Shown piece after piece: positions 53,811-63,083 of a DNA stretch of 64,000 nt (position 1 is the stretch's first letter; the number at the start of each line of letters is the position of its first letter). The notes beneath the pieces are model-generated. The model was not told the origin of the DNA, did not search any database, and saw nothing but the letters and a program-made list of their open reading frames with translations. The stretch comes from Caldilineales bacterium (lineage in GTDB: Bacteria; Chloroflexota; Anaerolineae; J102). The position numbers and the translations under genes were made by a program. Location of the stretch: positions 1 through 64,000 of the forward strand of contig JAGFJG010000097.1 of NCBI GenBank assembly GCA_024102915.1, given 5' to 3'.

Positions 53811-54100
53811 CACGGTGAGTTCGCGCGTTTCACGGCAGCCTCAACCTTATCGCCCCTATCCCACACTATCCCACATTATCCCACACGGCCTGAGATTGCC
53901 GCCATCGGATCAAGTATGATCTCATCGTGCACTTCGCCTGTTTCACGGCGAGTACGCGCGTTTCACGACGGCCTCCGATCGTTCGACTATTTCCCACACT
54001 ATCCCACATTATCCCATATGGATTCGCGGATAATCACACAACGTGAGCTGAGATCATCCTGACAAGAAACAGTTTCACAATAATATCGCGCGTTTCACGT
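53807..54100 (-). repeat. 133-base-period tandem repeat with MraZ-box-like triplets
   Basis: Units start at 53807, 53940 and 54073, exactly 133 bases apart; the third is cut short by the mfd 3' end. On the minus strand the first two each contain TGGGA-N5-TGGGA-N5-TGGGA (boxes at 53859-53883 and 53992-54016), matching the known MraZ operator design of three TGGGN direct repeats at 10-base intervals. All three units carry two copies of GTGAAAC 20 bases apart with a CGCGCG between. The first 82 bases of units 1 and 2 agree at about 65 positions. The whole lies between the convergent CBS-ACT and mfd genes and no mraZ or cell-wall gene is adjacent. Confidence 0.8.
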
Positions 54101-54120
54101 TAATATCTGCGCTATCGGCA

Positions 54121-57100
54121 TCAATTTCCAGCGCCAAGAATATCAAGCGCATGCAACAACTTTTGTTGCCACGCCCCTGCGGAATCCGCGACCACCCACA
54201 CCGCATTGCTGCCCACGATAGCGCTATCGCCAAGTTGGAATTGGAGGCGTTCCCGATTGAGACGTGCGACCGATTCGCTGCGCACCACAAGTTGATCATG
54301 ATCCCGACCGATGCTGCTCACCCGGGCGTGTTGGGCCAGAATCTTCACCTTAACCTGATACAGCAGGTGCGCCACCTCCGGCGGGGGCGGGCCAAAGCGA
54401 TCCTTCAATTCCTTGCTCATTTCGTCGATTTCGCCGGAAGTGTTCAGACTGGCAATACGCCGGTAGAGTTGCAATCGCAGGCGTTCATCGCTGACATAGC
54501 TGTTCGGCAGCCCGGCATTCAACGGCAAATCGAGTTGCACAGTGGGGGCCATAGGATCGATCAACATGCCAACATCGAGCGCTCCTTCCGGCAGGCCATT
54601 GCGGTCGCGCAGGTCTTCCACAGCCTGGGCCAGCAATCTCACATAGAGGTCGAAACCGATGGCAGCGATGTGACCATGTTGCCGGGCGCCCAGCAGATCG
54701 CCGGCGCCGCGTATCTCCAGGTCGTGCATGGCGATGCGGAAACCCGCGCCCAGATCACTGGCTTCTTGCACAGCCTCCAACCGTTGCAGCGCTTCCGGCG
54801 ACAATGATTTGTGCTTGTCATAAAGTAAATAGGCATACGCCCGCACCGCACCCCGGCCAACGCGTCCTCGCAATTGATAAAGTTGGGCAAGGCCAAATGT
54901 ATCGGCGCGGTTGATGATAATCGTGTTGGCGTTGGGGATGTCGAGGCCGCTCTCGATGATGGTGGTACAGACCAGCACGTCGAAATCGCCATCGGCGAAG
55001 GATTGCATCGTGCGTTCCAACTCGCGTTCGGGCATTTGGCCGTGCCCGACCCCGATCACCGCCTCTGGCAAGAGCTTGCGCAGGCGATTGGCGATCTGTT
55101 CGATCCCGCGCACCCGGTTGTGCACAAAGAACACCTGGCCGTTGCGATCCAGTTCGCGCAGGATGGCATTGCGCACCAACGTCTCGTCGTAGAATCCGAC
55201 CGTGGTTTGGATGGGCAGGCGTTCTTCCGGCGGCGTATCGATGGTGCTCAAATCGCGCACGCCGGTCAGGCTCATGTACAGGGTGCGGGGAATAGGCGTG
55301 GCGGTGAGGGTGAGCACATCGACCTGGGCGCGCATTTGCTTGATCCGCTCTTTGTGGCGCACGCCAAAGCGTTGTTCCTCATCGACGATCAGCAGGCCCA
55401 GTTGTTTGAACTCGACATCTCTGGACAGCAAACGATGCGTGCCGATCACAACGTCGATGCCGCCCACTTTCAGCTTTTCGATCGCTTCCGTTTGCAATTT
55501 GCGGCTGCGAAAACGCGACAGCATTTCCACTTGCACCGGGAAAGGCTTCATCCGCTCCAGGAAGGTCTGGTAATGCTGTTGGGCTAGCACGGTGGTGGGG
55601 ACGAGCACAGCTACTTGTTTGCTATCCATGATGGCCTTGAACGCGGCGCGCAAAGCCACCTCGGTTTTGCCATATCCCACGTCGCCGCAAATCAGGCGGT
55701 CCATGGGACGGGAGCGCTCCATGTCCTCCTTCACCGCTTCGATCGCGACCAGTTGGTCCTCGGTTTCGACATAAGGGAAAGCTGCCTCGAGTTCATATTG
55801 CCATTCGGTGTCGGGACTGAAGGCATGGCCGGGCAGGGCCTGCCTGCGGGCGTAGAGCGCCAGCAAATCCTCGGCGATCTCCTCCACCGCCTTTCTGGCC
55901 CTGGCCTTGACTAATCCCCAATCGGCAGTGCCTAGGCGATTGAGCTTCGGCTCAGCCTCGCCTGGCCCCACATAGCGCGCCAATCGATCGGCCTGGTGCA
56001 CCGGCACATACAGCTTATCGCTTTGGGCGTACTCCACATGTAGATAATCGCGTTGAACGCCGTCGATATCGATTTTGATCAGCCCCACAAAGCGACCGAT
56101 GCCGTGTTCCATGTGCACTACATAGTCGCCGGGCTGGATGTCCGCAAAGAAGGATTCGGGGGACGCAGCCCTGGGCTGCGGGCTACGCCTGCGCCGGGCT
56201 TTACCCCATCCGAAAATCTCGGCATCGCTCAGCAGGGCCAGACCGCCGTTGCCGTTGTTCATGCGCCAGCCTTCGTCGAACTGGCCCTGGATCAGGCTGA
56301 CGCTGCGGGCTGGCGGCTCGGTCTCGGATGAATCCATCACGGAAATGGGGTTGTCGGCCTCCGCAAAGAGATCGGCCAGTCGGCTCGCCTGCCGTGAAAC
56401 CATCACCACCCGCGCCCCGCCAGAGCGTATCGATTCGACCTGCTCGATCACCCGCTTGAGTTGTCCGCCCCAGCGCGGGCCGGGTTGGAACAGGCGACCC
56501 AGGGCGGAACCGACGCTGGTGCTGTGCCCGTCCAATTTTCCCTGCCCCAACACTACCGGTTGGCGCTGCTCCATCTGTGGACGCAATTCCTCCCAAACCA
56601 TGTGCGGGCGATCAAAACCGGCGGGGAGATCACCGCTTTTGATCAGATCCGCCTGTATTTGCAGGGCCTGGCCTTCCAGGTCGAGCGCCACCGCCGCCAC
56701 ATCAGCCGCCGCATCAATCAACAGCAGCGATTTCGCGGGCAAATAGTCGAGGATTGTGCTGGGCGGAGAGGCGAGGTACGGGATGTAGAATTCGACGCCG
56801 CGAAAGGCTGTCTCTCCGGCGAGTTGATCGGCGTCGCGCTCGAATTCAAACTGAGCGGGCGGGTGGCAGGCGCTGATGTCGAGAGCATTGAGAGCCGCCG
56901 CCGCCTGACTTCCCCGCTCCAGGATCGCCTCACTGCCGGGGCTGACCAGGGTGCGCTCAACGAACGCATCTGGCAACGTGCGCTGGCTGGCCGGATCGAA
57001 GCGCCTGAGGCTGTCGATCTCGTCGCCCCACAATTCGATGCGGATCGGGGTCGTCTCGTTGGGCGGCCAGATGTCGATAATGCCGCCGCGACGGCTGAAT

Positions 57101-57690
57101 GAACCCGGTTCCTCTACCAGCGTCTCGTGGCGATAACCGGCTTTTAGCCAGCGCGCCAATAATTCCTGAAAGTTGATAATGTCGCCGCGGCGCAACGCCC
57201 GCAGATATTTGCGGAAGAGGGCAGGTGGCGAGGTCAATTGCATCAACGCCCGGACCGAACTGACGACAACGGGCGGGGTGGTTGGGCCCATGGGACGATC
57301 CCACTGAGCCAGAGCGGTCAGGGCGGCGAGGCGCGCTTGGCGAGTCTCGCGCGACCAGAAGATGCGCTCGAACGATAACGCGTCGGGTTCGGCGAAAAGG
57401 TGGACGCGCTGCGGTTCGGTCAGCCAGACGCGCAACTGGTCCGCCAGCAGCCGGGCGGTCTCCACACGAGCGGTGACCAGCAGCAAGGGCTTGCCCTCAC
57501 CCGCCAGAGCCGCCGTCACATAGCTGCGCGCCGCGGCCGTGATGCCGAGCGGGTGGGCGGGATGCTCACCCGCAGCCAAATCTTGGGCCAAAGCCTGATA
57601 TGCGCTGTTCTGGTGCAGGATCGGCACAAGCCCGCTCAGGCGCAGGGCGGGGGACAGATCGGGCGGAGCGTTTGTGAGCGTCTCAATCAC
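54121..57690 (-). CDS. mfd: Transcription-repair coupling factor
   Basis: Mfd removes RNA polymerase stalled at DNA damage and recruits UvrA. The 1189-residue protein shows the UvrB-like N-terminal module (to about 400), the RNA-polymerase-interacting region ([21 protein letters not shown]), the helicase motor with [28 protein letters not shown] and [13 protein letters not shown], and the C-terminal TRCF domain. Length is slightly above the usual 1150. Its start lies 18 bases after the pth stop, so it is probably cotranscribed with pth. Confidence 0.97.
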   Translation of the reverse strand: MIETLTNAPPDLSPALRLSGLVPILHQNSAYQALAQDLAAGEHPAHPLGITAAARSYVTAALAGEGKPLLLVTARVETARLLADQLRVWLTEPQRVHLFAEPDALSFERIFWSRETRQARLAALTALAQWDRPMGPTTPPVVVSSVRALMQLTSPPALFRKYLRALRRGDIINFQELLARWLKAGYRHETLVEEPGSFSRRGGIIDIWPPNETTPIRIELWGDEIDSLRRFDPASQRTLPDAFVERTLVSPGSEAILERGSQAAAALNALDISACHPPAQFEFERDADQLAGETAFRGVEFYIPYLASPPSTILDYLPAKSLLLIDAAADVAAVALDLEGQALQIQADLIKSGDLPAGFDRPHMVWEELRPQMEQRQPVVLGQGKLDGHSTSVGSALGRLFQPGPRWGGQLKRVIEQVESIRSGGARVVMVSRQASRLADLFAEADNPISVMDSSETEPPARSVSLIQGQFDEGWRMNNGNGGLALLSDAEIFGWGKARRRRSPQPRAASPESFFADIQPGDYVVHMEHGIGRFVGLIKIDIDGVQRDYLHVEYAQSDKLYVPVHQADRLARYVGPGEAEPKLNRLGTADWGLVKARARKAVEEIAEDLLALYARRQALPGHAFSPDTEWQYELEAAFPYVETEDQLVAIEAVKEDMERSRPMDRLICGDVGYGKTEVALRAAFKAIMDSKQVAVLVPTTVLAQQHYQTFLERMKPFPVQVEMLSRFRSRKLQTEAIEKLKVGGIDVVIGTHRLLSRDVEFKQLGLLIVDEEQRFGVRHKERIKQMRAQVDVLTLTATPIPRTLYMSLTGVRDLSTIDTPPEERLPIQTTVGFYDETLVRNAILRELDRNGQVFFVHNRVRGIEQIANRLRKLLPEAVIGVGHGQMPERELERTMQSFADGDFDVLVCTTIIESGLDIPNANTIIINRADTFGLAQLYQLRGRVGRGAVRAYAYLLYDKHKSLSPEALQRLEAVQEASDLGAGFRIAMHDLEIRGAGDLLGARQHGHIAAIGFDLYVRLLAQAVEDLRDRNGLPEGALDVGMLIDPMAPTVQLDLPLNAGLPNSYVSDERLRLQLYRRIASLNTSGEIDEMSKELKDRFGPPPPEVAHLLYQVKVKILAQHARVSSIGRDHDQLVVRSESVARLNRERLQFQLGDSAIVGSNAVWVVADSAGAWQQKLLHALDILGAGN

Positions 57691-57708
57691 GACGACATCA
57701 ACCTGATC

Positions 57709-58332
57709 TCAGCCATTGTACTCATTCATGGCGGCATCGAGGCCGTCGACCAACCAGCTTTCCACAGCCAGCCGCGCCTGGTCTCTCGTCTGCACCATGA
57801 TCTCTTCTTCCGCCGCCGTGAAATCCTGCAGGACATAGGCTGCCGGATCCATGCGGCCTGGGGGACGATTGATTCCCACCCGCAGCCGGGGAAATTGGTC
57901 GCTGCCCAAACGCTGGATGAGCGATTTCATGCCATTGTGCCCGCCCGACCCGCCAAAGGGACGAATGCGGATGGCGCCGGTGGGCAGATCGAGATCGTCG
58001 AAAATGACGATGATGTCCGAAATGTCGATTTTGTAGAAAGCGGCTAACGGCTGCACCGCTTCGCCGCAACCGTTCATGAATGTCTGCGGCTTGACCAGTA
58101 ACACGCGTTGCCCGGCTATCTGTCCATCGCCGAAACGCGCTTTGAATTTGCTCTTGTCGAAGCTGAGCCCGTGCGCGTTCGCCAGTTCATCCACGATCTG
58201 AAAGCCGATGTTGTGGCGGTTCCGGGCATAGCGCGGGCCGATGTTTCCCAAACCGACGATCATTTTCATGGGGCCGATTTCAGGCCGCTGTGGTCGCCGC
58301 ACCCACGCGCGCAAGCGGGAGAAAAGGGCCAC
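57709..58332 (-). CDS. pth: Peptidyl-tRNA hydrolase
   Basis: Pth releases peptides from dropped-off peptidyl-tRNA. Core motifs are KMIVGLGNIGPRYARNRHNIGF (catalytic His), KPQTFMNGCGEAV and FDDLDLPTGAIRIRPFGGSGGHNGMKS. The whole frame is 207 residues from GTG 58332; the usual family start corresponds to ATG 58269 (186 residues). A basic N-terminal extension occurs in some relatives, so the longer form is kept but uncertain. It lies 18 bases after the preceding gene and 18 before mfd. Confidence 0.95.
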   Translation of the reverse strand: MALFSRLRAWVRRPQRPEIGPMKMIVGLGNIGPRYARNRHNIGFQIVDELANAHGLSFDKSKFKARFGDGQIAGQRVLLVKPQTFMNGCGEAVQPLAAFYKIDISDIIVIFDDLDLPTGAIRIRPFGGSGGHNGMKSLIQRLGSDQFPRLRVGINRPPGRMDPAAYVLQDFTAAEEEIMVQTRDQARLAVESWLVDGLDAAMNEYNG

Positions 58333-58350
58333 GAAAACTGCGATTCCCGG

Positions 58351-59097
58351 TCAGGCAAGGAAGCGATAATAGAGCCATGTGAGAAGACTTTTGATGCCAA
58401 AGAAAACGCCGACGCCAATGAAGACGATAAGAACGGCGCGAGCGCCGCGCACAAAGCCGTTCGTCGCCTGATTCCCCAAATCTGCCAGAACGTCTTCGCT
58501 GCTCGTCTCTTGTTCGGCATCAGCAACGGCAACCGGTTCATCTTCGGTCGCGGCCACGGTGGCCACAGGCGACAGGGTAGGCGTGGGGATGTCGGGGGTG
58601 ATGACGACGGGTGTTGCTGTGGGCGGCTCGTTGGTCGGGGTGATGGTTGGCGTGGGGGATACTTCGGGGGTCGGCGTTGCTACTGGTTGCGAGTTCGCCA
58701 CCTGCACGCGTTGGGCGAACGATTCGTCGAAGTTCCCGTCCTGGCGCACCACTCGCAGGCGCAACGAATAAAGCCCATCTCCCACAGTCTGGGTGTTCCA
58801 TTGCCCCAAAACGCCATTAACGACCGGCGTTTCGCTGACGATGATGTTGAACCAGTTCTGTGTGCCGGTGGGGGCGGCGGCGATCTCGTATTTCCAGAAA
58901 TTAGGGTGTTGGGCGGTCCCCAGAATGGTGATGTTGTCGCGCACGACTTCGGTTTCGGGCGGATAGCTGATGCCAGAACCGCCTTGCGCGTTGACTGCAC
59001 CCGCGCGGGCGATGATCAGGGCCAGGGCGAGGCCGAGCGGTAAGCTGAGTGATAACAGTCGCTGAATAGCCAGGCTGTTGAATTGTAACAAAAGCAT
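58351..59097 (-). CDS. Membrane-anchored extracellular Ig-like protein
   Basis: ATG 59097 gives 248 residues; an earlier in-frame start adds 21 residues before the signal. A signal peptide (LLSLSLPLGLALALIIARAG) is followed by one beta-sandwich-like domain of about 90 residues (ISYPPETEVVRDNITILGTA onward), a Thr/Pro-rich linker (TPTPEVSPTPTITPT) and a C-terminal membrane segment with a short basic tail. Such proteins are common surface or envelope proteins in Chloroflexota. The function is unknown. It precedes pth and mfd in the same direction. Confidence 0.7.
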   Translation of the reverse strand: MLLLQFNSLAIQRLLSLSLPLGLALALIIARAGAVNAQGGSGISYPPETEVVRDNITILGTAQHPNFWKYEIAAAPTGTQNWFNIIVSETPVVNGVLGQWNTQTVGDGLYSLRLRVVRQDGNFDESFAQRVQVANSQPVATPTPEVSPTPTITPTNEPPTATPVVITPDIPTPTLSPVATVAATEDEPVAVADAEQETSSEDVLADLGNQATNGFVRGARAVLIVFIGVGVFFGIKSLLTWLYYRFLA

Positions 59098-59280
59098 GTT
59101 CGGGAATTGAAAGAGGTTAGGATTGCGCGGGGTTAGTGGCGCAATCTCACAGTCTAGCACAACGGCTTTGGCGAGAACAAAAGCCGCGAGTTCCGTTTGG
59201 TATAGCCGCTGGGATAAGAATCAGTTTATAGAATGGCCTGTAAATCGCCCTCGTTATCGATTGTGGCCGTTGTCGTGTTC

Positions 59281-59323
59281 CCTCATCCCCCGGCCCCTTC
59301 TCCCGCCCTGGGAGAAGGGGAGA
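59281..59323. repeat. REP-like palindromic repeat, copy 2 (inverted)
   Basis: CCCCTTCTCCC (59294-59304) and GGGAGAAGGGG (59310-59320) form a perfect 11-base palindrome with a 5-base loop. Preceded by CCTCATCCCCCGG, the element is the reverse complement of copy 1 at 51041-51082 with one substitution and one extra base. It lies in the gap between the Ig-like and aminopeptidase genes. Confidence 0.8.
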
Positions 59324-59356
59324 GCGCTCATGTTGATTGGGTGAACTGTATTCGCT

Positions 59357-60601
59357 TTAAACGTCGAAAACCCATTCGCCCCGGCGCATCACTGCCTCGG
59401 CCCGGCCATCCTGCGTGATCCCGTCCACATCCATCTCGCCCGAACCGATCATGAAATCGACGTGAACGGCGCTGGTATTGCAGCCGAACTCGTTGAATTC
59501 CTCGTCCGTCATCGCCTCCCCGTCGATAAGACTGACGCGATAGGCGCTGCCCAGGGCGATGTGGCTGGCTGCATTCTCATCCAGCAGCGTGTTGAAAAAC
59601 AATCGGCCCTGGCTGGCGACACGGGAACTATGCGGAGCCAGAGCGACCTCGCCCAAGCGACCGGCCCCATCGTCGCTTTCCACCAATCCCTTCAGCACTT
59701 TTTCCGCTTTGCTCGCTTTCAGATCGACCACCCGGCCTTCGTGGAAGGTGAGGGTAAAGTCCTCGATCAGTGAGCCGCCGTAACTGAGCGGCAGGCTGGC
59801 GCGCGCCACGCCTTCGGCTTTATAACGGTGGGGTGCGGTGAACACTTCCTCGGTTGGCATGTTGGGCACGAACTCGATGCCATTCTGAGAATCCTTGGCC
59901 CCGCCCAGCCAGATGTGCCCGGCCGGTAACCCCAGCGTCAGGTCTGTTCCCGATCCCTGAAAACGGAGAGCGTTGTATGCTTTGGCATTGAGATACTCGG
60001 ATCGTTTGGCCAGGTTTAGCTTGTGCGCTTGCCATGCCGCGACCGGGTCAGTTTCGGTCACGCGGCAAACATCGAACAGATTTTCCCACAGGCTGGAAAC
60101 GGCTTCTTCGACGGGCAGTTCGGGGTAAACCTTGGCCGCCCAGGCCGGCGTGGCAGCGCCGATCACCAGCCAGTTGATCGCATCCGCCCCTACAAAATCC
60201 AGTGTGGGGCGCAATTTCTGCCACGCGATTTTCTGGGTCAGGGCTGCGAGCTCGCCATCCTGATCCTTCAGCAGGTCGGGGTCGTCGCCGCGCACCGAGA
60301 TCAGCGCACCGCCACTCTTTACGTGATCATACATACCCTGCGCCTGCCAATCCGGGTACTCTTCAAACGAGTCGCGTGGGGCATATTGAAATCGGGCGAG
60401 TTTGACGCCTTCATCCGTCCACATCACGTCGACGAGTCTCGCCCCAGCTTCGTAGGCTTTGGCGGCGATCAATCGCACCAATGGCGCTGTATCCAGGGTC
60501 GCCCGCCAGATAATCAACTTTTGGCCCGGCTGGATATTGGCCCCGATTGTGACTGCCAGTTCGGCATAGCGTTCTAGTTTCTGCTCAAAGTCGTTTGTCA
60601 T
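59357..60601 (-). CDS. M29 family aminopeptidase
   Basis: The 414-residue protein is of the thermophilic aminopeptidase type (AmpS/AmpT), two-metal exopeptidases of the cytoplasm. Typical stretches are GANIQPGQKLIIWRATL near the start, LPLSYGGSLIEDFTL, GRLGEVALAPHSSRVA and VHVDFMIGSGEMDVDG, holding the metal-binding Glu, His and Asp. It is a monocistronic leftward gene with a terminator-like hairpin upstream that closes the envelope cassette. Confidence 0.92.
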   Translation of the reverse strand: MTNDFEQKLERYAELAVTIGANIQPGQKLIIWRATLDTAPLVRLIAAKAYEAGARLVDVMWTDEGVKLARFQYAPRDSFEEYPDWQAQGMYDHVKSGGALISVRGDDPDLLKDQDGELAALTQKIAWQKLRPTLDFVGADAINWLVIGAATPAWAAKVYPELPVEEAVSSLWENLFDVCRVTETDPVAAWQAHKLNLAKRSEYLNAKAYNALRFQGSGTDLTLGLPAGHIWLGGAKDSQNGIEFVPNMPTEEVFTAPHRYKAEGVARASLPLSYGGSLIEDFTLTFHEGRVVDLKASKAEKVLKGLVESDDGAGRLGEVALAPHSSRVASQGRLFFNTLLDENAASHIALGSAYRVSLIDGEAMTDEEFNEFGCNTSAVHVDFMIGSGEMDVDGITQDGRAEAVMRRGEWVFDV

Positions 60602-60648
60602 TTTGATTCTGTTGTTTAGCGTTTGCGCGGCGGATTTGTCGGCAATGG

Positions 60649-60685
60649 AAACCGGTTGGCCGAAGCATTCCGTCCAGCCAACCGG
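60649..60685 (-). terminator. Terminator-like hairpin after the SPFH gene
   Basis: CCGGTTGGC (60652-60660) pairs with GCCAACCGG (60677-60685) over 9 bases, with TTT after the stem on the minus strand. It lies 28 bases beyond the SPFH stop and before the aminopeptidase gene. Confidence 0.55.
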
Positions 60686-60712
60686 CTATTTGTGTGATAT
60701 TTGGCTGGATTG

Positions 60713-61759
60713 TCAGTCCATTTCTTCCAGGCGGCGTTGCCACTTGGCGGTGAGGGTGTTGTAAGTCGATTCGGAAATATCGCCGCTGGCAAGGCGCATG
60801 TCAAGGTTATCGAGAAGCGCCTGCACTTCGGCTTTGGTGGTGGGGTTTGCCGGGGCTGCTGCTGCCGCCGGTTGTTGCTGCGGCTGCATAGCGCCCTGCA
60901 TGGCTTGAGCGATAAGCCCGCCCATGCCGACGCCCAGCCCCATACCCGCACCGAGTCCGACGCCCGTACCCATCGCGTCTCCGGCCGCGCCGCCCTGGCC
61001 GCTTGATAGTGCGGCATCGCCCAGCGCCCGCGCCGCCTTGAAGCGCAGATAGGCGTTCATGTCGCCGATGGCGCCCATGGCCGCGCGTTCGTCGATCGCC
61101 TTAAGGGTCTCCTCGGTGGCGCTGATCGATTGCACGAACATCTGCTTGATGATTACGCCCGATTGTTCAAAGGATTCGGAGACCTTGGCTTTGAGGGCTA
61201 CGCCCAGTTCGTCCACCAGCGCGGGCAGGTCGAATAGGCCAGCCTTGGTTTCACCCAGCAGGTCGGTGAATCCGGCCACAATCTGGCTGCGCAGCCAGTC
61301 GGTGATCTCGCGGGTGCTATAGAAGCCGCGCTGGCCCACGATCTGGGCGACGAAGCGCTGCGCATCCTGCACATGGATGGAATAGGCGCCATTGGCGCGC
61401 AATCTCACCATGCCCAGGTCTTTGTCGCGCAGGGCGACCGGCTCGGCGGTTCCCCACTTCTGGTCGAGTAGGTCAACCATGTTGACGAAGTAGACTGACG
61501 CCTTGAAGGGCGATTCGCCATCGAAAGCCAGGCCCAGCAGATTGATCAGCAGCGGGATGTTGGCGGTTGTGAGCGTGTGGCGACCGGGGCCGAAGGTGTC
61601 GAGCGCTTTGCCGTCGCGGAAAAAGACGGCGTTCTGGCTTTCGCCGACGATCAATTGCGAGCCAAGGCGGATGTCGCCCCAGCCCTGGGCCGGAACTCGC
61701 AAGACGAGTTGTTCGGGCGGTTGATCGGGGGCCTGGATGATGTCAAAAATCCGAGCCAT
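60713..61759 (-). CDS. SPFH-domain protein with C-terminal SHOCT (YdjI-like)
   Basis: Residues about 25-240 are an SPFH/stomatin-like domain (RVPAQGWGDIRLGSQLIVGE, then GPGRHTLTTANIPLLINLLG). The region 260-300 is Gly/Ala-rich and may dip into the membrane, and the last 40 residues are a SHOCT-type helical hairpin (AEVQALLDNLDMRLASGDIS). B. subtilis YdjI, which works with PspA on membrane stress, has the same SPFH core. AGGAGG precedes the ATG. It is the last gene of the four-gene envelope cassette. Confidence 0.85.
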   Translation of the reverse strand: MARIFDIIQAPDQPPEQLVLRVPAQGWGDIRLGSQLIVGESQNAVFFRDGKALDTFGPGRHTLTTANIPLLINLLGLAFDGESPFKASVYFVNMVDLLDQKWGTAEPVALRDKDLGMVRLRANGAYSIHVQDAQRFVAQIVGQRGFYSTREITDWLRSQIVAGFTDLLGETKAGLFDLPALVDELGVALKAKVSESFEQSGVIIKQMFVQSISATEETLKAIDERAAMGAIGDMNAYLRFKAARALGDAALSSGQGGAAGDAMGTGVGLGAGMGLGVGMGGLIAQAMQGAMQPQQQPAAAAAPANPTTKAEVQALLDNLDMRLASGDISESTYNTLTAKWQRRLEEMD

Positions 61760-61792
61760 GTGGGTGTCCTCCTAGGTGGGAATGGCGGAATG

Positions 61793-61820
61793 AAGTGTCA
61801 AGTGTCAGGTGTCACGTATC
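61793..61820. repeat. Heptamer array, four copies
   Basis: AAGTGTC, AAGTGTC, AGGTGTC and ACGTATC follow one another without a break. The array fills most of the gap between the coiled-coil and SPFH genes and covers the stop codon of the former. Confidence 0.7.
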
Positions 61821-62379
61821 AGGCGGTTGGCTCTGCGTCGGGGGTTGGGGCGTCGCTGTCGCCGCCGAGGTAACTGATCATCTGCGCTCGCTGGTCGAAT
61901 AGCTGGTGTGTTTGCGCCAGGGTATCCATGAGTGCATCCAGTTCATCGCGGAAGGCGTCGGCGGCGTTCACAGCCTCGGCCAACACATCGACTTCTGATT
62001 CGATGGTGGTGACATGCGTGGCCAGTTGCTGGTCGAAGTTCAGTAATTGGTCAAGCTGGGGTTCGCGTACTTCATCGATATCCCAGAATGGCGCATAACC
62101 ATAACTGGCAGTCCTGATGCGGTCGATCAGCAATTGCAGTCTGCCCACAGCGCGTTCCATGCTGGGCAGGTCGCGCAGGTTGCCGGCGGAAACCATGTCG
62201 CGTTGCAAACCGGTCAGTTTACGTCGCGAGTTTTCGAGATACCTGGCGATCTGTTCGCGCAGGCGCTTGTCGGCGTCTCGGCGCATCTCTTTACTGCGGT
62301 ATTCGCTGATCACAGGCAGGCTGCTGATGGTAGCCTCCACTTTTGTCATGCCTTCCGCAGCACGATCATACAAATCCAT
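61819..62379 (-). CDS. Coiled-coil protein of an SPFH cassette
   Basis: The 186-residue protein is almost all helical with heptad-like hydrophobic spacing (MVSAGNLRDLPSMERAVGRL and LLNFDQQLATHVTTIESEVD) and no membrane segment or signal. It does not match the PspA/IM30 N-terminus that I know, although it holds the place that pspA has in related loci. It lies between the zinc-ribbon membrane protein (40 bases upstream) and the SPFH protein (59 bases downstream). A scaffold or PspA-analogue role is conjecture. Confidence 0.65.
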   Translation of the reverse strand: MDLYDRAAEGMTKVEATISSLPVISEYRSKEMRRDADKRLREQIARYLENSRRKLTGLQRDMVSAGNLRDLPSMERAVGRLQLLIDRIRTASYGYAPFWDIDEVREPQLDQLLNFDQQLATHVTTIESEVDVLAEAVNAADAFRDELDALMDTLAQTHQLFDQRAQMISYLGGDSDAPTPDAEPTA

Positions 62380-62419
62380 GTAAACCTCCGAAGGTGAGTG
62401 GGAAGTCAGATTCTAGTCG

Positions 62420-62950
62420 TCAATCCAAATGCAGGAACACTTCGGAACCGCACCAGGGACATTCGATGACGCCCTTGCCGGCGAGTTCCAATTCGCCGCC
62501 GCAATTGGGGCATTTGTGGTCGGCCTTGAGTTGGGAAGCCTCTTTCGAATAGAGGATGCCGTCGTTCCAATTGATGGCGCCAGTAAAGAGTTGTTTGCCG
62601 ACCAGGTCGCGCACGAGGTCTTCGGCTTCGTCGCGGGTTACGTCCAGTTCCAGGGCGACTTCGTTCAGGCTGACCTTGCCCTGTGTCAGCACCATGTTGA
62701 GGATTTTCTGCTCCTGGCGGGCTTTGTCCATCTTAGCCTCTTCGCCTCGCCCGCGCACCAGCAAATAGGCGCCGACGGCGGCGATGGGGATCACAACGAA
62801 TACGATCACCAAAACCAGGCCCAGAAGTTGGCCGCCCGCCGTGGCAGCCGATTCGGTCAATAGCTGTGTGCCAAGCAGCGAGATTGCCGCAATGCAGATC
62901 AGCGCCGCCACCACGAGCAAGATGATTCCTGAAATTCGTCCGGTATTCAT
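62420..62950 (-). CDS. Membrane protein with winged-helix-like region and C-terminal zinc ribbon
   Basis: The 176-residue protein has two membrane segments (about residues 8-28 and 42-64), then a 60-residue region resembling a small winged helix (VTRDEAEDLVRDLVGKQLFT), and a C-terminal zinc ribbon with CPNCGGELELAGKGVIECPW as its core. The soluble part would be in the cytoplasm. Bacillus YdjG of the psp locus is also a zinc-ribbon membrane protein. It is the second gene of the cassette. Confidence 0.7.
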   Translation of the reverse strand: MNTGRISGIILLVVAALICIAAISLLGTQLLTESAATAGGQLLGLVLVIVFVVIPIAAVGAYLLVRGRGEEAKMDKARQEQKILNMVLTQGKVSLNEVALELDVTRDEAEDLVRDLVGKQLFTGAINWNDGILYSKEASQLKADHKCPNCGGELELAGKGVIECPWCGSEVFLHLD

Positions 62951-62977
62951 ATGCAGATTGGGTTGAGAGGAGTTGAT

Positions 62978-63005
62978 GGGTATTGGATATTAGGTATCGG
63001 GTATG
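62978..63005. repeat. Heptamer array, four copies
   Basis: GGGTATT, GGATATT, AGGTATC and GGGTATG are contiguous. The array lies in the 133-base gap between the DUF2207-like and zinc-ribbon genes. Confidence 0.65.
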
Positions 63006-63083
63006 CTACGAGGTCACTGAAGATCGATGATTAAAGATTGACTCGGATACGGCTGGTGCAGGTCGGGATTAATCGATTAATCA

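Noticed and set aside
53802-54062. Plus-strand reading frame of 86 codons over the 133-base repeats
   Set aside because: It has no ribosome-binding site or family features, its sequence follows the repeat units, and it starts inside a terminator tail.
53807-54100. CRISPR array
   Set aside because: Units are long and only partly conserved, with just two and a fraction copies, no uniform spacers and no cas genes. The 7-base arrays also do not fit CRISPR.
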